In this document: positions 25,657 to 35,299 of the stretch, in pieces
Layout: each line of letters opens with the position of its first letter
Position numbering within the stretch: the stretch's first letter is position 1
From: Candidatus Cryptobacteroides avicola
Lineage (GTDB): Bacteria; Bacteroidota; Bacteroidia; Bacteroidales; UBA932
Assembly: GCA_017695115.1 (NCBI GenBank)
Contig: JADILV010000045.1
Span: 1 to 61,668 of the forward strand
Length of the DNA stretch: 61,668 bases
Direction of reading: 5' to 3'
Position numbers and translations under genes: made by a program
Notes under the pieces: model-generated
The model's database searches: none
The model's input: only the letters and a program-made list of their open reading frames with translations
What the model was told of the DNA's origin: nothing

Positions 25657-27387
25657 TTATTTGAGGCTGTTACTGTATTTGAGCAGTGATTCAGAAACGT
25701 TGATCATGAAGTCTCCCATCTGCTCCAGGTGGGAGATTATGTCCATGTACCAGACGCTGGTCTGGTAGTTGTCGCCTTTCTGCTCGATCAGACGTATTTC
25801 CTCGTCGCGGAGGTTGTTACGCATGTTGTTGATGCTGTCTTCCGCATCGTATGCAGAAGCGATGTCATCTATCTTGGTGATATCGCCCGACAGGTTCCGG
25901 ATCATGACATCATACGCCCGGTCCACCTGGTCTATCATCCTGTTGAGTTTGGTGATGGCTTCAGGAGAGAAAGCCTTGCCGTGTGCATTCTTCTGGGAAA
26001 GAATCCTGCTTATGGCCTCGCCTGAGTCCCCGAGGCTTTCAAGCTCGCCGATGATCTTGTACATCATACGCACTTCCGTGATGGTATCATCGCTGAGCTC
26101 CTGTTTGGAGAGGTTGTTCAGAAAAGCGGCTATCTCATGCTCTATGCGGTCCGCGATCTCTTCATATTTGACCAGCTTGGCCCTGTATTCCTCGAATTTG
26201 TCCGGATTCTCTTCATTGACTGCCGACCGGACATATCCGAATCCTTTGCGCGAAATCTGGGCGAAATGTATGATCTCTTTCAGTGCCTGTTCTATGGCAA
26301 GTTCTGCCGTACGCATTGCCCCGACATTGATGAACTGGAGCTTGAAGTTGTCTTCTTCCTGGTTTGCCGGAGCCTTGACCATCCATGACACCGCCTTCAC
26401 GATAAGAGGGGTGAACCATATCAGGATACAGGTGTTGATGAGGTTGAACATCGTATGCATCATGGAGATACCGTACAGAGCGGCGGTTTCTGCGTTTCCT
26501 GTCGCTTCACTTCCCGTATAGACAGCCGTAGTCGGGTCCGGGTATCCCATAAGGGTGATGATCTTGCCGATGAAGGCAAGGAACGGATGGAAGAATATGA
26601 GAGCCCATACCACTCCGAATACATTGAAGAGGGTATGGGCTCTGGCAGCCCGTTTCGCTGCCGTATTGGCAACTGCTGCAGCTATGTTCGCCGTAATGGT
26701 CGTACCTATGTTTTCTCCGAGCACCATCGCCGCACCCATCTCGAACGGGATCCATCCCATGTTCAGCATTATCAGAGTAAGGGCGACAGTAGCACTGGAA
26801 GACTGCAGTACGAGCGTAAGCAACGTACCGAATACCAGGAAGATAAGTACTGACCCGAACCCGAAGTCAGTCCATTTGGTAATGAACGAAAGTACTTCAG
26901 GAGAGGACTGGAGATCCGGCACTGAGGACTTCATGAAGGAAAGTCCCAGGAACAGCAGCGAAAATCCGATTATGAGTTCTCCGATATTCTTGCTCTTGCT
27001 TTTTTTGGACATCGTGCAGACGAATCCGACAGCCATAAGCGGAATGGACAGCACTGAAATGTCCGCCGTAAATCCGAGAAGAGAGATGATCCACGCCGTC
27101 ACCGTAGTTCCGATGTTGGCTCCCATGATCACACCTACAGCTTGTGTAAGCGTAAGGAGTCCGGCGTTTACGAAGCTGACTACCATGACGGTAGTGGCGC
27201 TTGAAGACTGGATTATGGCTGTTATGCTCAAACCGGTCAGCACCCTCTTGAAAGGATTCGATGTCATGGCTGCAAGGAAAGATTTCAGCCTTTCTCCTGC
27301 GGCCTTCTGGAGTCCTGAGCTCATCATGTTCATTCCGTAGAGGAACATTCCGAGAGCTCCGAGCAGAGTAAGAATTTGTAGAACCAT
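25657..27387 (-). CDS. Na+/Pi cotransporter family protein (NptA/PhoU fusion)
   Basis: This is an inner-membrane protein of 576 residues. Two inverted repeats of the PNaS family are visible as IIQSSSATTVMV and LQSSSATVALTL, with the paired GANIGTT and GENIGTT loops. About eight hydrophobic segments cover residues 1-350. The cytosolic C-terminal part (about 360-570) is helical, like a PhoU domain. Family members import phosphate with sodium or affect phosphate balance. The gene lies between a small membrane protein gene and rlmD, all on the minus strand and closely spaced. Confidence 0.92.
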   Translation of the reverse strand: MVLQILTLLGALGMFLYGMNMMSSGLQKAAGERLKSFLAAMTSNPFKRVLTGLSITAIIQSSSATTVMVVSFVNAGLLTLTQAVGVIMGANIGTTVTAWIISLLGFTADISVLSIPLMAVGFVCTMSKKSKSKNIGELIIGFSLLFLGLSFMKSSVPDLQSSPEVLSFITKWTDFGFGSVLIFLVFGTLLTLVLQSSSATVALTLIMLNMGWIPFEMGAAMVLGENIGTTITANIAAAVANTAAKRAARAHTLFNVFGVVWALIFFHPFLAFIGKIITLMGYPDPTTAVYTGSEATGNAETAALYGISMMHTMFNLINTCILIWFTPLIVKAVSWMVKAPANQEEDNFKLQFINVGAMRTAELAIEQALKEIIHFAQISRKGFGYVRSAVNEENPDKFEEYRAKLVKYEEIADRIEHEIAAFLNNLSKQELSDDTITEVRMMYKIIGELESLGDSGEAISRILSQKNAHGKAFSPEAITKLNRMIDQVDRAYDVMIRNLSGDITKIDDIASAYDAEDSINNMRNNLRDEEIRLIEQKGDNYQTSVWYMDIISHLEQMGDFMINVSESLLKYSNSLK

Positions 27388-27436
27388 AATATAGTTTAAA
27401 TCAATTTAGCCGGGCCATTGCACCGTCGGTGCTGCC

Positions 27437-27883
27437 TTACTTGATGAGTTTCTGCGCCCTGGATATGTCATAGGCATAAACAGGGGAGCATGGCTCATAT
27501 TTATAAGGTATATATTCGAACAGCTGTACGAAGACATGCCCTGTCTTTGTGCTGTAGTATGTATCGACTTTCAGTCCGTTTCCTTTGTTTTCTTCATTCA
27601 TGTCGATGCTGTCAGGGTCTGTCGACAATGCCTTCAGCACTGATTCGGACTTGCTGGCAGGGAAGTATTTTTCGGTCTTTTTCAATGTTTCTCCGGTCTC
27701 TGTATCCTTGAATGCTGTCTTCATGACGAAAAAGAGGATGAGGCCGGCAAAGGCAAGCGTGTAGCCCACGATGTTCACCGGGACCGAATCCGGCACTACT
27801 ATGCATACGATACCTGCCGCAAAAAGCACTGCGGAAAGGACTATATCTTTTACTGAATGTATTCTGTTGAATCTGTTTTCCAT
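27437..27883 (-). CDS. small two-helix membrane protein, unknown
   Basis: This 148-residue protein has two membrane helices at about residues 13-30 and 35-55, then a soluble C-terminal domain of about 90 residues. I recognise no family. It sits 49 bases upstream of the phosphate cotransporter and may be an accessory to it, or merely co-transcribed. Confidence 0.6.
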   Translation of the reverse strand: MENRFNRIHSVKDIVLSAVLFAAGIVCIVVPDSVPVNIVGYTLAFAGLILFFVMKTAFKDTETGETLKKTEKYFPASKSESVLKALSTDPDSIDMNEENKGNGLKVDTYYSTKTGHVFVQLFEYIPYKYEPCSPVYAYDISRAQKLIK

Positions 27884-27965
27884 GTTTTTTTGATTATCTG
27901 ATTGGTTGTTAATATATTATGAATTTTTCAGAAGGGGAGAGGGGCTAGTTCGCGGCCCACACCGG

Positions 27966-28400
27966 TCAGATAATCAGTTTCCTCAGGGACAGCAGCCTTA
28001 TCCTGAAGTCCCGCGTCCCGGAAGGAAACAGGTCGATATACGACGAGTATGAATCAAATGTATTTCTTGTTATGACTTTGCCGTCCTTGAATGTAGCCGC
28101 CGAGGTGAAACACTGGAGCGGGCGTTTGGCCGTAGGAATCTGTCTGGGCTGGCTTCCGACCGAGGTGTTTCTGGGGACGGCCAGCTGCGGTGTGTCCGCA
28201 TAGATGTTTCCCGTGTCTCTTTTTTCATCAAGCGGACTGTGCAGAGGGATTACGGCTCCGCAGAAACTGTTGCGGAAAATTTCATTTTCAGGTCTTTCCG
28301 TACCGAATACAGACACCGTGTCTGACCGCAGGATGCCTGTGAAAGCAAGTGCAAGGGTCAGCGTGTAGACAAGTACCTGTATTTTGTGCGGTTTTTTCAC
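27966..28400 (-). CDS. small hypothetical protein with non-ATG start
   Basis: The frame contains no internal Met codon. The best start is GTG at 28400 (VKKPHKIQVLVYTLTLALAF), which gives 144 residues with a basic N-terminus and a hydrophobic stretch at residues 8-22 that may be a signal peptide or anchor. An upstream TTG at 28409 lies inside the -7 box and is unlikely. The rest is polar, with no family recognised. A consensus promoter ends about at the start codon, so the message would be leaderless or nearly so. The good promoter argues that the gene is real. Confidence 0.5.
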   Translation of the reverse strand: MKKPHKIQVLVYTLTLALAFTGILRSDTVSVFGTERPENEIFRNSFCGAVIPLHSPLDEKRDTGNIYADTPQLAVPRNTSVGSQPRQIPTAKRPLQCFTSAATFKDGKVITRNTFDSYSSYIDLFPSGTRDFRIRLLSLRKLII

Positions 28401-28406
28401 GGTGCG

Positions 28407-28437
28407 CAAATTTAATCTGAAATTGTCTAATTACAAA
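28407..28437 (-). promoter_or_regulatory. consensus promoter touching the start of the GTG gene
   Basis: TTTG (28437-28434), a 19-base spacer and TAAATTTG (28414-28407) match the Bacteroidota consensus very well. The expected transcription start lies within a few bases of the GTG at 28400. Confidence 0.65.
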
Positions 28438-28588
28438 GAATATTGCACAAATGTTTCCCCCGGGGAGTGTTTCCAGATACGCAACTTAACATAATACCAA
28501 TTGTATGACAAAACTGGAATAGGCGACAGACCATTAGAAAATGAGTGATTTAGACAAAAAATGAAGAAATTCAGAAAAAAGAAAATTA

Positions 28589-28621
28589 TTGCAGGCAGAT
28601 AAAATTAATAAATTATATTTG
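28589..28621 (+). promoter_or_regulatory. promoter of the lipoprotein/DUF5723 pair
   Basis: TTG (28589-28591), 22 bases, then TATATTTG (28614-28621). The ATG of the lipoprotein gene is 33 bases further on. Confidence 0.55.
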
Positions 28622-28654
28622 CAACGGAAATTATTCAACAATAAACTTAATATT

Positions 28655-30676
28655 ATGTCTTTAGCTAAATCATCTGCTGTGCTGCAGTCGGTTACGGCTA
28701 CGGCGCTAATGTTTTTTGCATGCTCGTGCGTTAATGAAGAATACGACTTGAGCAATGGCATTGACGGTACGGTAGATATCCAGGGCTCAATAAGCCTGCC
28801 TATCGGAAGTACCGAATTCATGCCTATCGGAGACTTCCTCGAGCTGGATCAGGATGGACAGGAATCCATACTGGTCGCGGATCCACAGACCGGAGACTAC
28901 AGACTCTATATAGAATCGGATAATACGATAGCTCCGGAAGAACCTATTGAAATCCAACAGATTACGATTGAAGGCGAGATGATGGTGCCTGACGGGGGCG
29001 TCACATACGAAGAAATCGGACTGGGTTCCAGAGTCGAAAACATCATCAGTGCCCTTGATCCTGGAATGGATATACCGGAAGATGTCAGAAAAGGACTGAA
29101 CTCCCTGATAGACGGAATGGAACCGCTGGAAGCGCAGACAACACCGATAGAAATCAATGAAGATATCGCGCAGGTTACCGATATCGTCAAAGATATAAAG
29201 AAAATAGAACTTGAGGCCCCTATCGCACTTACATTATCCCTCAAAGGAGACAACCTGACGAAAGGAAAAGTATCACTGAGCGGACCCGGCAATGAAGCGT
29301 TTACAATTACGTTCCCTGAATTCGTCACTCTGGAGCCCGGGACAGACAACCTGACGATAATCGACGGGCATATCCTTTCTTTCGACAATCTTGACATCGA
29401 TATCGATGATCCGGAAAGTTCTACATTCGAGTTCTCTCTTACAGGCATCGATCTTTCCCTGCTCGACGAAGGACAGGGTATGGTCGGCGACCGGCTGACG
29501 GTCAATGACGAAATCAGCATATCGGAACTGAAACTCGGACTGGATATCAATGACTTCGCCCGCACGGTCGGTGAAATCCCGTATGAAATCGCTATCGACC
29601 TCAGCCTTAATGTCGGAGATGTCTTTGTCAAGAGCGTAGAGGCCGTGCTCGATCCTGATTTCAGCATAGATCCCCAAAGCATCGACATAGGGGAACTTCC
29701 GGAATTCATATCAGGCGACAATGTCACTCTGGATCTGTACAATCCTGTTATCCGTCTGGATGTCAATGCGGAAGACAATGTCCGTACGGCAACGGGCAAA
29801 GGATTCCCTAATTTCTATATGAGTGCCGGCATCGATGCGTTCGACAAGAACGGCAGCTCTACTCTGGGCAGCGACGGACCTATCGTCATAGGAGACGACG
29901 GCTCCGGCAAAGACAACAGCCCGGTTGTAATCAAAGAAGGGATGAACCACATAGTAATATCAAGACAGGAAGCTGAAAACGACGGCAACGGTCCGGTACC
30001 GGCAGATGAAAATTACCAGTACATAACGGTACCTGAACTCGGCAGGCTCATAAGCGTCATTCCAGACCATATTACCATCAGTGATATCAATGTGAGGATT
30101 CCTCATGAAGGTTCGGAAGGCAATTGGGCTGAATCCGACTATACTGCCATAACTTTCCCGCAGGAAGGTCCTCTTACCTACGATGTAGGGGTTGATTACA
30201 GCATCGAAGTCCCTCTTGCATTCGGGAAAGACCTGTATATCTCATACTCTACGGATTTCAACGGATGGAACGAGAATTTCAGCAGCACTTCCGAGTCGGA
30301 TTACAAACTTGATCTGAAAGAAGCCTCTATCAAATTCGATTTCATCAATTCAATTCCTCTGGAACTCGGCCTTTCTGCAGAAGCCATCGATATTGACGGA
30401 AATGTAATGAGCGATATCGATGTCGAGCTTGAAGGCACTCTTGCAGCCGGAAACATAAACAATGAAACATCGGCCGCCGTAGTCGTGAAGATTGTGGCTA
30501 CACAGGAGGCACTTGACCGTTTCGACGGACTCAGGCTCAATATCGAAGCGACATCCGGAGACATGGAAGGCGTGGCCCTCAATAAGGACCAGGGTGTCAG
30601 ACTCGAGAACATAAGCGCCAACATCCAGGGCGGAATACAGCTGGATTTAACCGGGAATCAGAATAAGAATGAATAA
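28655..30676 (+). CDS. large secreted lipoprotein, unknown
   Basis: From the ATG at 28655 the protein is 673 residues. The N-terminus is a lipoprotein signal peptide ending at FFACSC (Cys about 23 or 25). The mature protein is acidic and rich in Asp, Ile, Gly and Ser, with many beta-strand-like stretches (DIDDPESSTFEFSLTGIDLS), and looks like several beta-sandwich domains in a row; no enzyme motif is visible. It should sit on the outer membrane. The next gene, a DUF5723 outer-membrane protein, overlaps or abuts it, so the pair probably works together. The upstream in-frame ATG at 28589 lies inside the promoter and is rejected. Confidence 0.75.
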   Translation: MSLAKSSAVLQSVTATALMFFACSCVNEEYDLSNGIDGTVDIQGSISLPIGSTEFMPIGDFLELDQDGQESILVADPQTGDYRLYIESDNTIAPEEPIEIQQITIEGEMMVPDGGVTYEEIGLGSRVENIISALDPGMDIPEDVRKGLNSLIDGMEPLEAQTTPIEINEDIAQVTDIVKDIKKIELEAPIALTLSLKGDNLTKGKVSLSGPGNEAFTITFPEFVTLEPGTDNLTIIDGHILSFDNLDIDIDDPESSTFEFSLTGIDLSLLDEGQGMVGDRLTVNDEISISELKLGLDINDFARTVGEIPYEIAIDLSLNVGDVFVKSVEAVLDPDFSIDPQSIDIGELPEFISGDNVTLDLYNPVIRLDVNAEDNVRTATGKGFPNFYMSAGIDAFDKNGSSTLGSDGPIVIGDDGSGKDNSPVVIKEGMNHIVISRQEAENDGNGPVPADENYQYITVPELGRLISVIPDHITISDINVRIPHEGSEGNWAESDYTAITFPQEGPLTYDVGVDYSIEVPLAFGKDLYISYSTDFNGWNENFSSTSESDYKLDLKEASIKFDFINSIPLELGLSAEAIDIDGNVMSDIDVELEGTLAAGNINNETSAAVVVKIVATQEALDRFDGLRLNIEATSGDMEGVALNKDQGVRLENISANIQGGIQLDLTGNQNKNE

Positions 30677-32171
30677 GGCTATGAAAAAGATATTTTCCAT
30701 CATGCTGCTTCTGTCGGCTTGTCTGGTATATAAGGCAGGTGCGCAGGAAGCTGTGAATTCAGGGTATTTTGTTGAAAGCTACAACTACAGACACAATCTC
30801 AACCCTGCGTTTGCCAGCACAAGAAGCTATTTTGCACTCCCCTTCATCGGCAATTTCGGCCTTACTACCCAGAGCAACGTCGGAATAAGCACATTCCTGT
30901 ATCCGTATAACGGACAGCTTACCACCTTCATGAACGGTGCAGTCAGTGCGGACGAATTCCTCGGAAAACTCGGGAAAAACAACAAATTGGGGCTGGACTT
31001 GTCCATGCCGGTATTCTCGGTAGGTTCCTGGGGCAAGAAAGGCGGATTCACTACGGTAGGAATGTCCATCAAGGCAGACATGTCCTTCAACATGCCTTAC
31101 GACCTGTTTGATTTCATGAAGAATGCCGGAGCGAAACAGAGCTATGATATAAGCAACCTCGGCGCAAGAGCCAGGACTTATGCGGAACTGTCCATAGGCC
31201 ATGCACGCAAGATTACCGACAGGCTCAATGTCGGGGCAAAGCTCAAGATCCTTGTCGGACTGGCATATCTTGATGCGAATATAGACAAGATGCAGGTCCG
31301 GATGGGTGAAGACCAGTGGAGCGTCAACGCTGAAGGTTCCATCAATGCGTCCGTACCTATGCTGACATTCCCGACCAAGGGAGAGACAGGCGCCGCGACT
31401 GATCCTTCTCAAAACAATGAAATAGATTTCAATGCCATAGGAGACAGTTTCGAGTTCAATTCTGCAGGAGAAATGTTCTCTTCCCTGTTTTCCGGTCTCG
31501 GATATGGTGCCGCGCTCGATCTCGGGGCAACGTACGAGTTCGACAGCGGTCTCTTGAAGGGCCTTAACCTTTCGGCTGCAATACTTGACCTGGGATTCAT
31601 TTCCTGGGGCAACACTGTCAGTGCCGTAACTTCTCCTGACCCTTGGGTTTTCGACGGCTTCGAAGATCTTTCACTTGATTCGGATGCAGGCAATTCACTT
31701 AATGATGAAATAAATTCCCTGACAGACAATCTGACCGACATGCTGAAATTCGAAAAGCAGTCACAGGGTAAAGGAAAAGCCAACATGCTGGCCTGCACTA
31801 TCAATATCGGCGCCGAGTATGAAATGCCTTTCTACAGGAAACTCTCAGTAGGCTTCCTGTCATCCACCAGAATACAGGGACCTTACTCGCATTCGGAAGG
31901 CCGCTTCTCCCTGAATGTCGAGCCGACCAAATGGTTCGGGTTTTCTACAAGCTACGGGATATCCACTTACGGTTCTACATGGGGAGCCATAGTCAACTTC
32001 AGCTTCCCTGGAATAGGGCTCTTTATCGGTACTGACAGCATCCCGACGCAGCTTACGGCTCCTATCAAAGGCCTCGGCATAGGTATCCCTTGCAACAACC
32101 TGAACTTTAATCTCAATTTCGGACTTACATTCAATCTAAGCAAGGTCCGTCACCTGGGAGAAAAGCAATAG
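30669..32171 (+). CDS. DUF5723-family outer-membrane protein
   Basis: The protein has 500 residues. A signal peptide (KKIFSIMLLLSACLVYKAGA) is cleaved near AQEAV, and the mature part resembles Bacteroidota DUF5723 proteins (FxxSYNYRHNLNPAFA type N-terminus), which look like outer-membrane beta-barrels of the PorV/FadL kind. Alternating strands with aromatic ends and a final strand of barrel type support this. Function in the family is unknown. Two starts are possible: ATG 30669, which overlaps the lipoprotein gene by eight bases, or ATG 30681, which gives the classic MKKIFS signal and no overlap. A strong hairpin follows the gene. Confidence 0.8.
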   Translation: MNKAMKKIFSIMLLLSACLVYKAGAQEAVNSGYFVESYNYRHNLNPAFASTRSYFALPFIGNFGLTTQSNVGISTFLYPYNGQLTTFMNGAVSADEFLGKLGKNNKLGLDLSMPVFSVGSWGKKGGFTTVGMSIKADMSFNMPYDLFDFMKNAGAKQSYDISNLGARARTYAELSIGHARKITDRLNVGAKLKILVGLAYLDANIDKMQVRMGEDQWSVNAEGSINASVPMLTFPTKGETGAATDPSQNNEIDFNAIGDSFEFNSAGEMFSSLFSGLGYGAALDLGATYEFDSGLLKGLNLSAAILDLGFISWGNTVSAVTSPDPWVFDGFEDLSLDSDAGNSLNDEINSLTDNLTDMLKFEKQSQGKGKANMLACTINIGAEYEMPFYRKLSVGFLSSTRIQGPYSHSEGRFSLNVEPTKWFGFSTSYGISTYGSTWGAIVNFSFPGIGLFIGTDSIPTQLTAPIKGLGIGIPCNNLNFNLNFGLTFNLSKVRHLGEKQ

Positions 32172-32186
32172 ACGGGAACTTGAATC

Positions 32187-32230
32187 AAAGAGAAACAACG
32201 GGACTGGATTCAGTCCCGTTGTTTCTCTTT
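32187..32230. terminator. terminator hairpin, 20-bp perfect stem
   Basis: Arms 32187-32206 and 32211-32230 are perfect reverse complements with a four-base loop. The outer part is A/T-rich (AAAGAGAAAC / GTTTCTCTTT). It lies between the convergent DUF5723 and flavodiiron genes. Confidence 0.88.
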
Positions 32231-32271
32231 AAAATATAGTTATAGTATCCGGAAAGAATATCCGTTTACTC

Positions 32272-33471
32272 TTATTTTGCCATCATATCCGCAACTGCGG
32301 CCATATCGCATTTCCGGGCCGAATAAGCCTGCGGGAAGCAGATGCCGTCCGATACAAGTTCAAAACCCTGTTTGGTGGCCATTTCGTTCAGCAGCCTGAC
32401 ACTCGCACCTGCCCAGGTGAAAGAACCGAAAGCGAAAAACTTCCTGTTCCTGACCAGTCTTGCACAGACTCCGTACATGAAATTGTAGACCGGAGGGAAA
32501 ATGTCATTGTTGTAAGTAGGGGCGCCTACGGCCAAAGTATCGTATTTGAAAAGGTCCCGATAGGCGAACGACACATTTTCAGTACAGAGGTTGTGTATCG
32601 CATACTTCACTCCCCTCTTTGCCAGTTCCGCTGCCAGAGACTTGGCCGCTTCCGCTGTATTTCCGTACATGCTGCCATAGACTATGCAGACGCCTTTCTC
32701 AGCTTCATATTTGCTGAGCCTGTCATAATATGAGACTACATCTGCCACATGGTTTTCCCATACGGGACCGTGTGTACTGCATATCCGGCCAATCTGCAGC
32801 CCGGAGAGTTTCTTCAGCGCAGCCTGTACTGTCTGGCCGTACTTCCCTACTATGTTCGAATAGTATCTGGTCATTTCGGACTTGAATTCTGCAAAGCAGT
32901 TTTCTGATTTGTCCAGCCATCCGCAGAGATGCGCCTCAGAATCCCTGATCCCTCCGTCTACTGCTCCGAAGGTTCCGAACGCGTCTCCGGAAAAGAGGGT
33001 CTTCTCGTCTTCCAGATATGTCACCATTGTCTCGGGCCAATGCACCATAGGAGCCATGTAGAATGCAAGCGACGATTTTCCGAGACTGATGCTCTCCCCT
33101 TCCTTGACAGCATGGATATTGTCCGTAAGGCCGTGATATCCCTTGATCATAGGGACGGCCTTGGCGCTTGTGATAATGCGGATATCCGGATATTGCTCCC
33201 GTATAGCGGCTATAAGCGACGAATGGTCAGGCTCCATGTGGTTAACGACCAGATAGTCTATCTTCCTGTCCCCTATTTCGTTGCGTATGTTGCCGAGATA
33301 CTCTTTCTCAAATCCGGCTTCTACGGTGTCTATCAGCGCCACCTTTTCGTCCACTACCAGATAAGAGTTGTAGCTCACTCCGAAAGGAAGCGGCCACATC
33401 CCTTCAAAAATGACTTTTGTGTGGTCATTGACTCCTACGTAGCGGATCTTTTCAGAAATCTTCTTTTCCAT
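32272..33471 (-). CDS. FprA-family A-type flavodiiron protein
   Basis: Flavodiiron proteins reduce O2 to water and/or NO to N2O and protect anaerobes. The protein is 399 residues. The N-terminal metallo-beta-lactamase-like domain has the diiron ligands in NHMEPDHSS, VHWPET, SGDAFG and STHGPVW. The C-terminal flavodoxin domain begins at CIVYGSMYGNTAEAA (FMN phosphate loop). No rubredoxin domain is fused. The gene is monocistronic, preceded by about 50 bases of AT-rich sequence and ended by the hairpin at 32187. Confidence 0.94.
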   Translation of the reverse strand: MEKKISEKIRYVGVNDHTKVIFEGMWPLPFGVSYNSYLVVDEKVALIDTVEAGFEKEYLGNIRNEIGDRKIDYLVVNHMEPDHSSLIAAIREQYPDIRIITSAKAVPMIKGYHGLTDNIHAVKEGESISLGKSSLAFYMAPMVHWPETMVTYLEDEKTLFSGDAFGTFGAVDGGIRDSEAHLCGWLDKSENCFAEFKSEMTRYYSNIVGKYGQTVQAALKKLSGLQIGRICSTHGPVWENHVADVVSYYDRLSKYEAEKGVCIVYGSMYGNTAEAAKSLAAELAKRGVKYAIHNLCTENVSFAYRDLFKYDTLAVGAPTYNNDIFPPVYNFMYGVCARLVRNRKFFAFGSFTWAGASVRLLNEMATKQGFELVSDGICFPQAYSARKCDMAAVADMMAK

Positions 33472-33519
33472 ATTGTAACTGTTTATATCGTTGTTCGTTT
33501 TTATGTATTTACCTGTTTT

Positions 33520-34170
33520 CTAAAATGTTATGCCTATACCGAACGTCAGGGCGAAAAACAGTGCGTCATTCTTTCTGAGGTTTTCTTCAGCAATATATAT
33601 GGATGAAGCCGAAGATATCCCCAATACCCTTTTGTTTGCCATGGCATTCCTGTATGATATCAGAAAATCGAGTCTGGTATATTTCCCCAGCGGTATCCTG
33701 TATCCTGTGCCGGCTTTAAACATACCGGACGCGGATATTTCATTCCCGGATCCGGAGAACCCCGGACCGGCATCAAGATATACCAGCCATCTGCTTTTCA
33801 TCGGATCTTTTCCAAAATAGTAAGTTCCCCGCAGTGTCAGAGGCGTAACAAGCATATACCTGCCTATACCGCTCTTACCGGTATATAGAGACAGATTGAA
33901 CCTGTCTGAAATGTTTGCTCCGATGTGCATTAGGAACTCCCCGTTGCTTCGGTATCTTGTATCAGTGAATTTCCTGTCAACCCGGTAGCCGTATGAAGAT
34001 ATGAAGTTGAAATGCCTGTGTGAAGCGACGGTGCCTATATAGCTCCCTTCTATGCCGAACGTGAAGACATCGAGGAATCCGGATTCTTCCCGATGCTTCG
34101 CCTGGGCGTTTGCAGAGTGCAGGACAAGCACTGCCAGCAATGCAGGTATGTATCTGTGTATCCTGATCAT
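33520..34170 (-). CDS. secreted beta-barrel-like protein, unknown (second of pair)
   Basis: From the ATG at 34170 the protein is 216 residues, with a signal peptide (MIRIHRYIPALLAVLVLHSA). The mature part consists of strand-like segments ending in FFALTFGIGITF, a typical C-terminal strand of Bacteroidota small outer-membrane barrels. No specific family is named. A TTG start at 34182 would touch the stop of the gene before it. The two genes are eight bases apart and look like diverged versions of the same kind of protein. Confidence 0.65.
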   Translation of the reverse strand: MIRIHRYIPALLAVLVLHSANAQAKHREESGFLDVFTFGIEGSYIGTVASHRHFNFISSYGYRVDRKFTDTRYRSNGEFLMHIGANISDRFNLSLYTGKSGIGRYMLVTPLTLRGTYYFGKDPMKSRWLVYLDAGPGFSGSGNEISASGMFKAGTGYRIPLGKYTRLDFLISYRNAMANKRVLGISSASSIYIAEENLRKNDALFFALTFGIGITF

Positions 34171-34178
34171 AGCTTCAT

Positions 34179-34709
34179 TCAAAAGACATAGCGGATTCCG
34201 AGTCGCGGATAATATGCCTTAATAAGTCCCTCCTGATACAGTTTCAGTCTGGAGTCGTTTCCGTGTCCTTCCAGATGCATTCCCAGGACAGGAGTAAAAT
34301 CCAGGGAAAGTATCACAGGAACATGGAAGCGGTATTCCACTCCTATTTTCCCTGTCAGTCCTGCCATCGGTCCCGGCGACATCCCGTTCTGCCTGACATA
34401 TCCGGCCGTGAATCCTACTCCTGCCAGTGCGGCCAGACATCCTGTAGAGAAGTCCTGTCTCAAAAACATGAAATTGTACGAAAAAGCCGCCTTGACCCCA
34501 GGATGGGACACCTGGCCGTCCAGGACTCCGCAGAAGTCTATCCCGGCATTGATTTCAAAGAATGTGGAGTCCGTCATCATCTGCTGAAAAGAAATCTCCG
34601 CACCATTGAAAGAGAAAACACCTCCCAGAGACCTCGGACGGGCCGCAATGCTTCCGGCGACAAGGACAGCCGCTGCCGCTGCCAGTATGTAGGCATACAG
34701 GCGCTTCAT
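34179..34709 (-). CDS. secreted beta-barrel-like protein, unknown (first of pair)
   Basis: This 176-residue protein has a clear signal peptide (MKRLYAYILAAAAAVLVAGS, cleavage near IAARP). The mature part alternates hydrophobic and polar residues in strand-sized pieces and ends LGIRYVF with a C-terminal aromatic, like a small outer-membrane beta-barrel. There are no catalytic motifs. It follows a GNAT gene by three bases and precedes a similar gene; all three are on the minus strand. Confidence 0.65.
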   Translation of the reverse strand: MKRLYAYILAAAAAVLVAGSIAARPRSLGGVFSFNGAEISFQQMMTDSTFFEINAGIDFCGVLDGQVSHPGVKAAFSYNFMFLRQDFSTGCLAALAGVGFTAGYVRQNGMSPGPMAGLTGKIGVEYRFHVPVILSLDFTPVLGMHLEGHGNDSRLKLYQEGLIKAYYPRLGIRYVF

Positions 34710-34712
34710 TGG

Positions 34713-35288
34713 CTATCGGACATCTTTCTGCATGTGTTTCATCCTGTGGCCGAAGAAATCCTTTATGCCGGCCTGCCTGAAACCGAGTCTCAGATACAGG
34801 GCTTCGGCTTTCGGCTTGTCCTCATCCACAATCAGCCCGACTTTGTCGAACCCTGATTCCCTTGCCCTTTCGAAAGCTGCTTCGAACAGCATGGAACCTA
34901 TTCCGCGTGAACGCATCGACCGGTCGACCCCTATGGAGTCCAGGTAGAATTCTCCCGGACCGGTCTCTTTCACTTTTGAAAAATCGTTCGGAGAGTTCTG
35001 AAAGACAGAAAGATCTTCCGTTACAGGTCTCTTGAGTTCTTCATACAGGGCGCCGTCATATCCGTTTATGGCTCCGCAGACGCTGCCGTCCGCAACGGCT
35101 ACTATCGTGTTCCTGTAGCTGTAAAGTGTATTGTCAGCCTCCACATACTTCCTTATGCGGTCATGCAGGCTTTCGAGTGTCATAGACGGGTCCATTGCCA
35201 GGAATTCTTCCACCGGCCAGGCAGACATTATAAGCCACGCCACAGCGGACGCATCCTCTTTCTTGCAATCTCTGACTGTAATTTCCAT
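34713..35288 (-). CDS. GNAT-family N-acetyltransferase
   Basis: This 191-residue protein has a GNAT fold. The acetyl-CoA pyrophosphate loop reads RSMRSRGIGSMLFEAAF (about 122-138), followed by the expected LIVDEDKPKAEALYLRLGFR strand-helix motif. The substrate cannot be deduced. It is 11 bases downstream of pyruvate kinase and three bases upstream of an envelope protein gene, so the four genes from pyk leftwards may form one transcript. Confidence 0.85.
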   Translation of the reverse strand: MEITVRDCKKEDASAVAWLIMSAWPVEEFLAMDPSMTLESLHDRIRKYVEADNTLYSYRNTIVAVADGSVCGAINGYDGALYEELKRPVTEDLSVFQNSPNDFSKVKETGPGEFYLDSIGVDRSMRSRGIGSMLFEAAFERARESGFDKVGLIVDEDKPKAEALYLRLGFRQAGIKDFFGHRMKHMQKDVR

Positions 35289-35299
35289 ATCCTTTCTGT

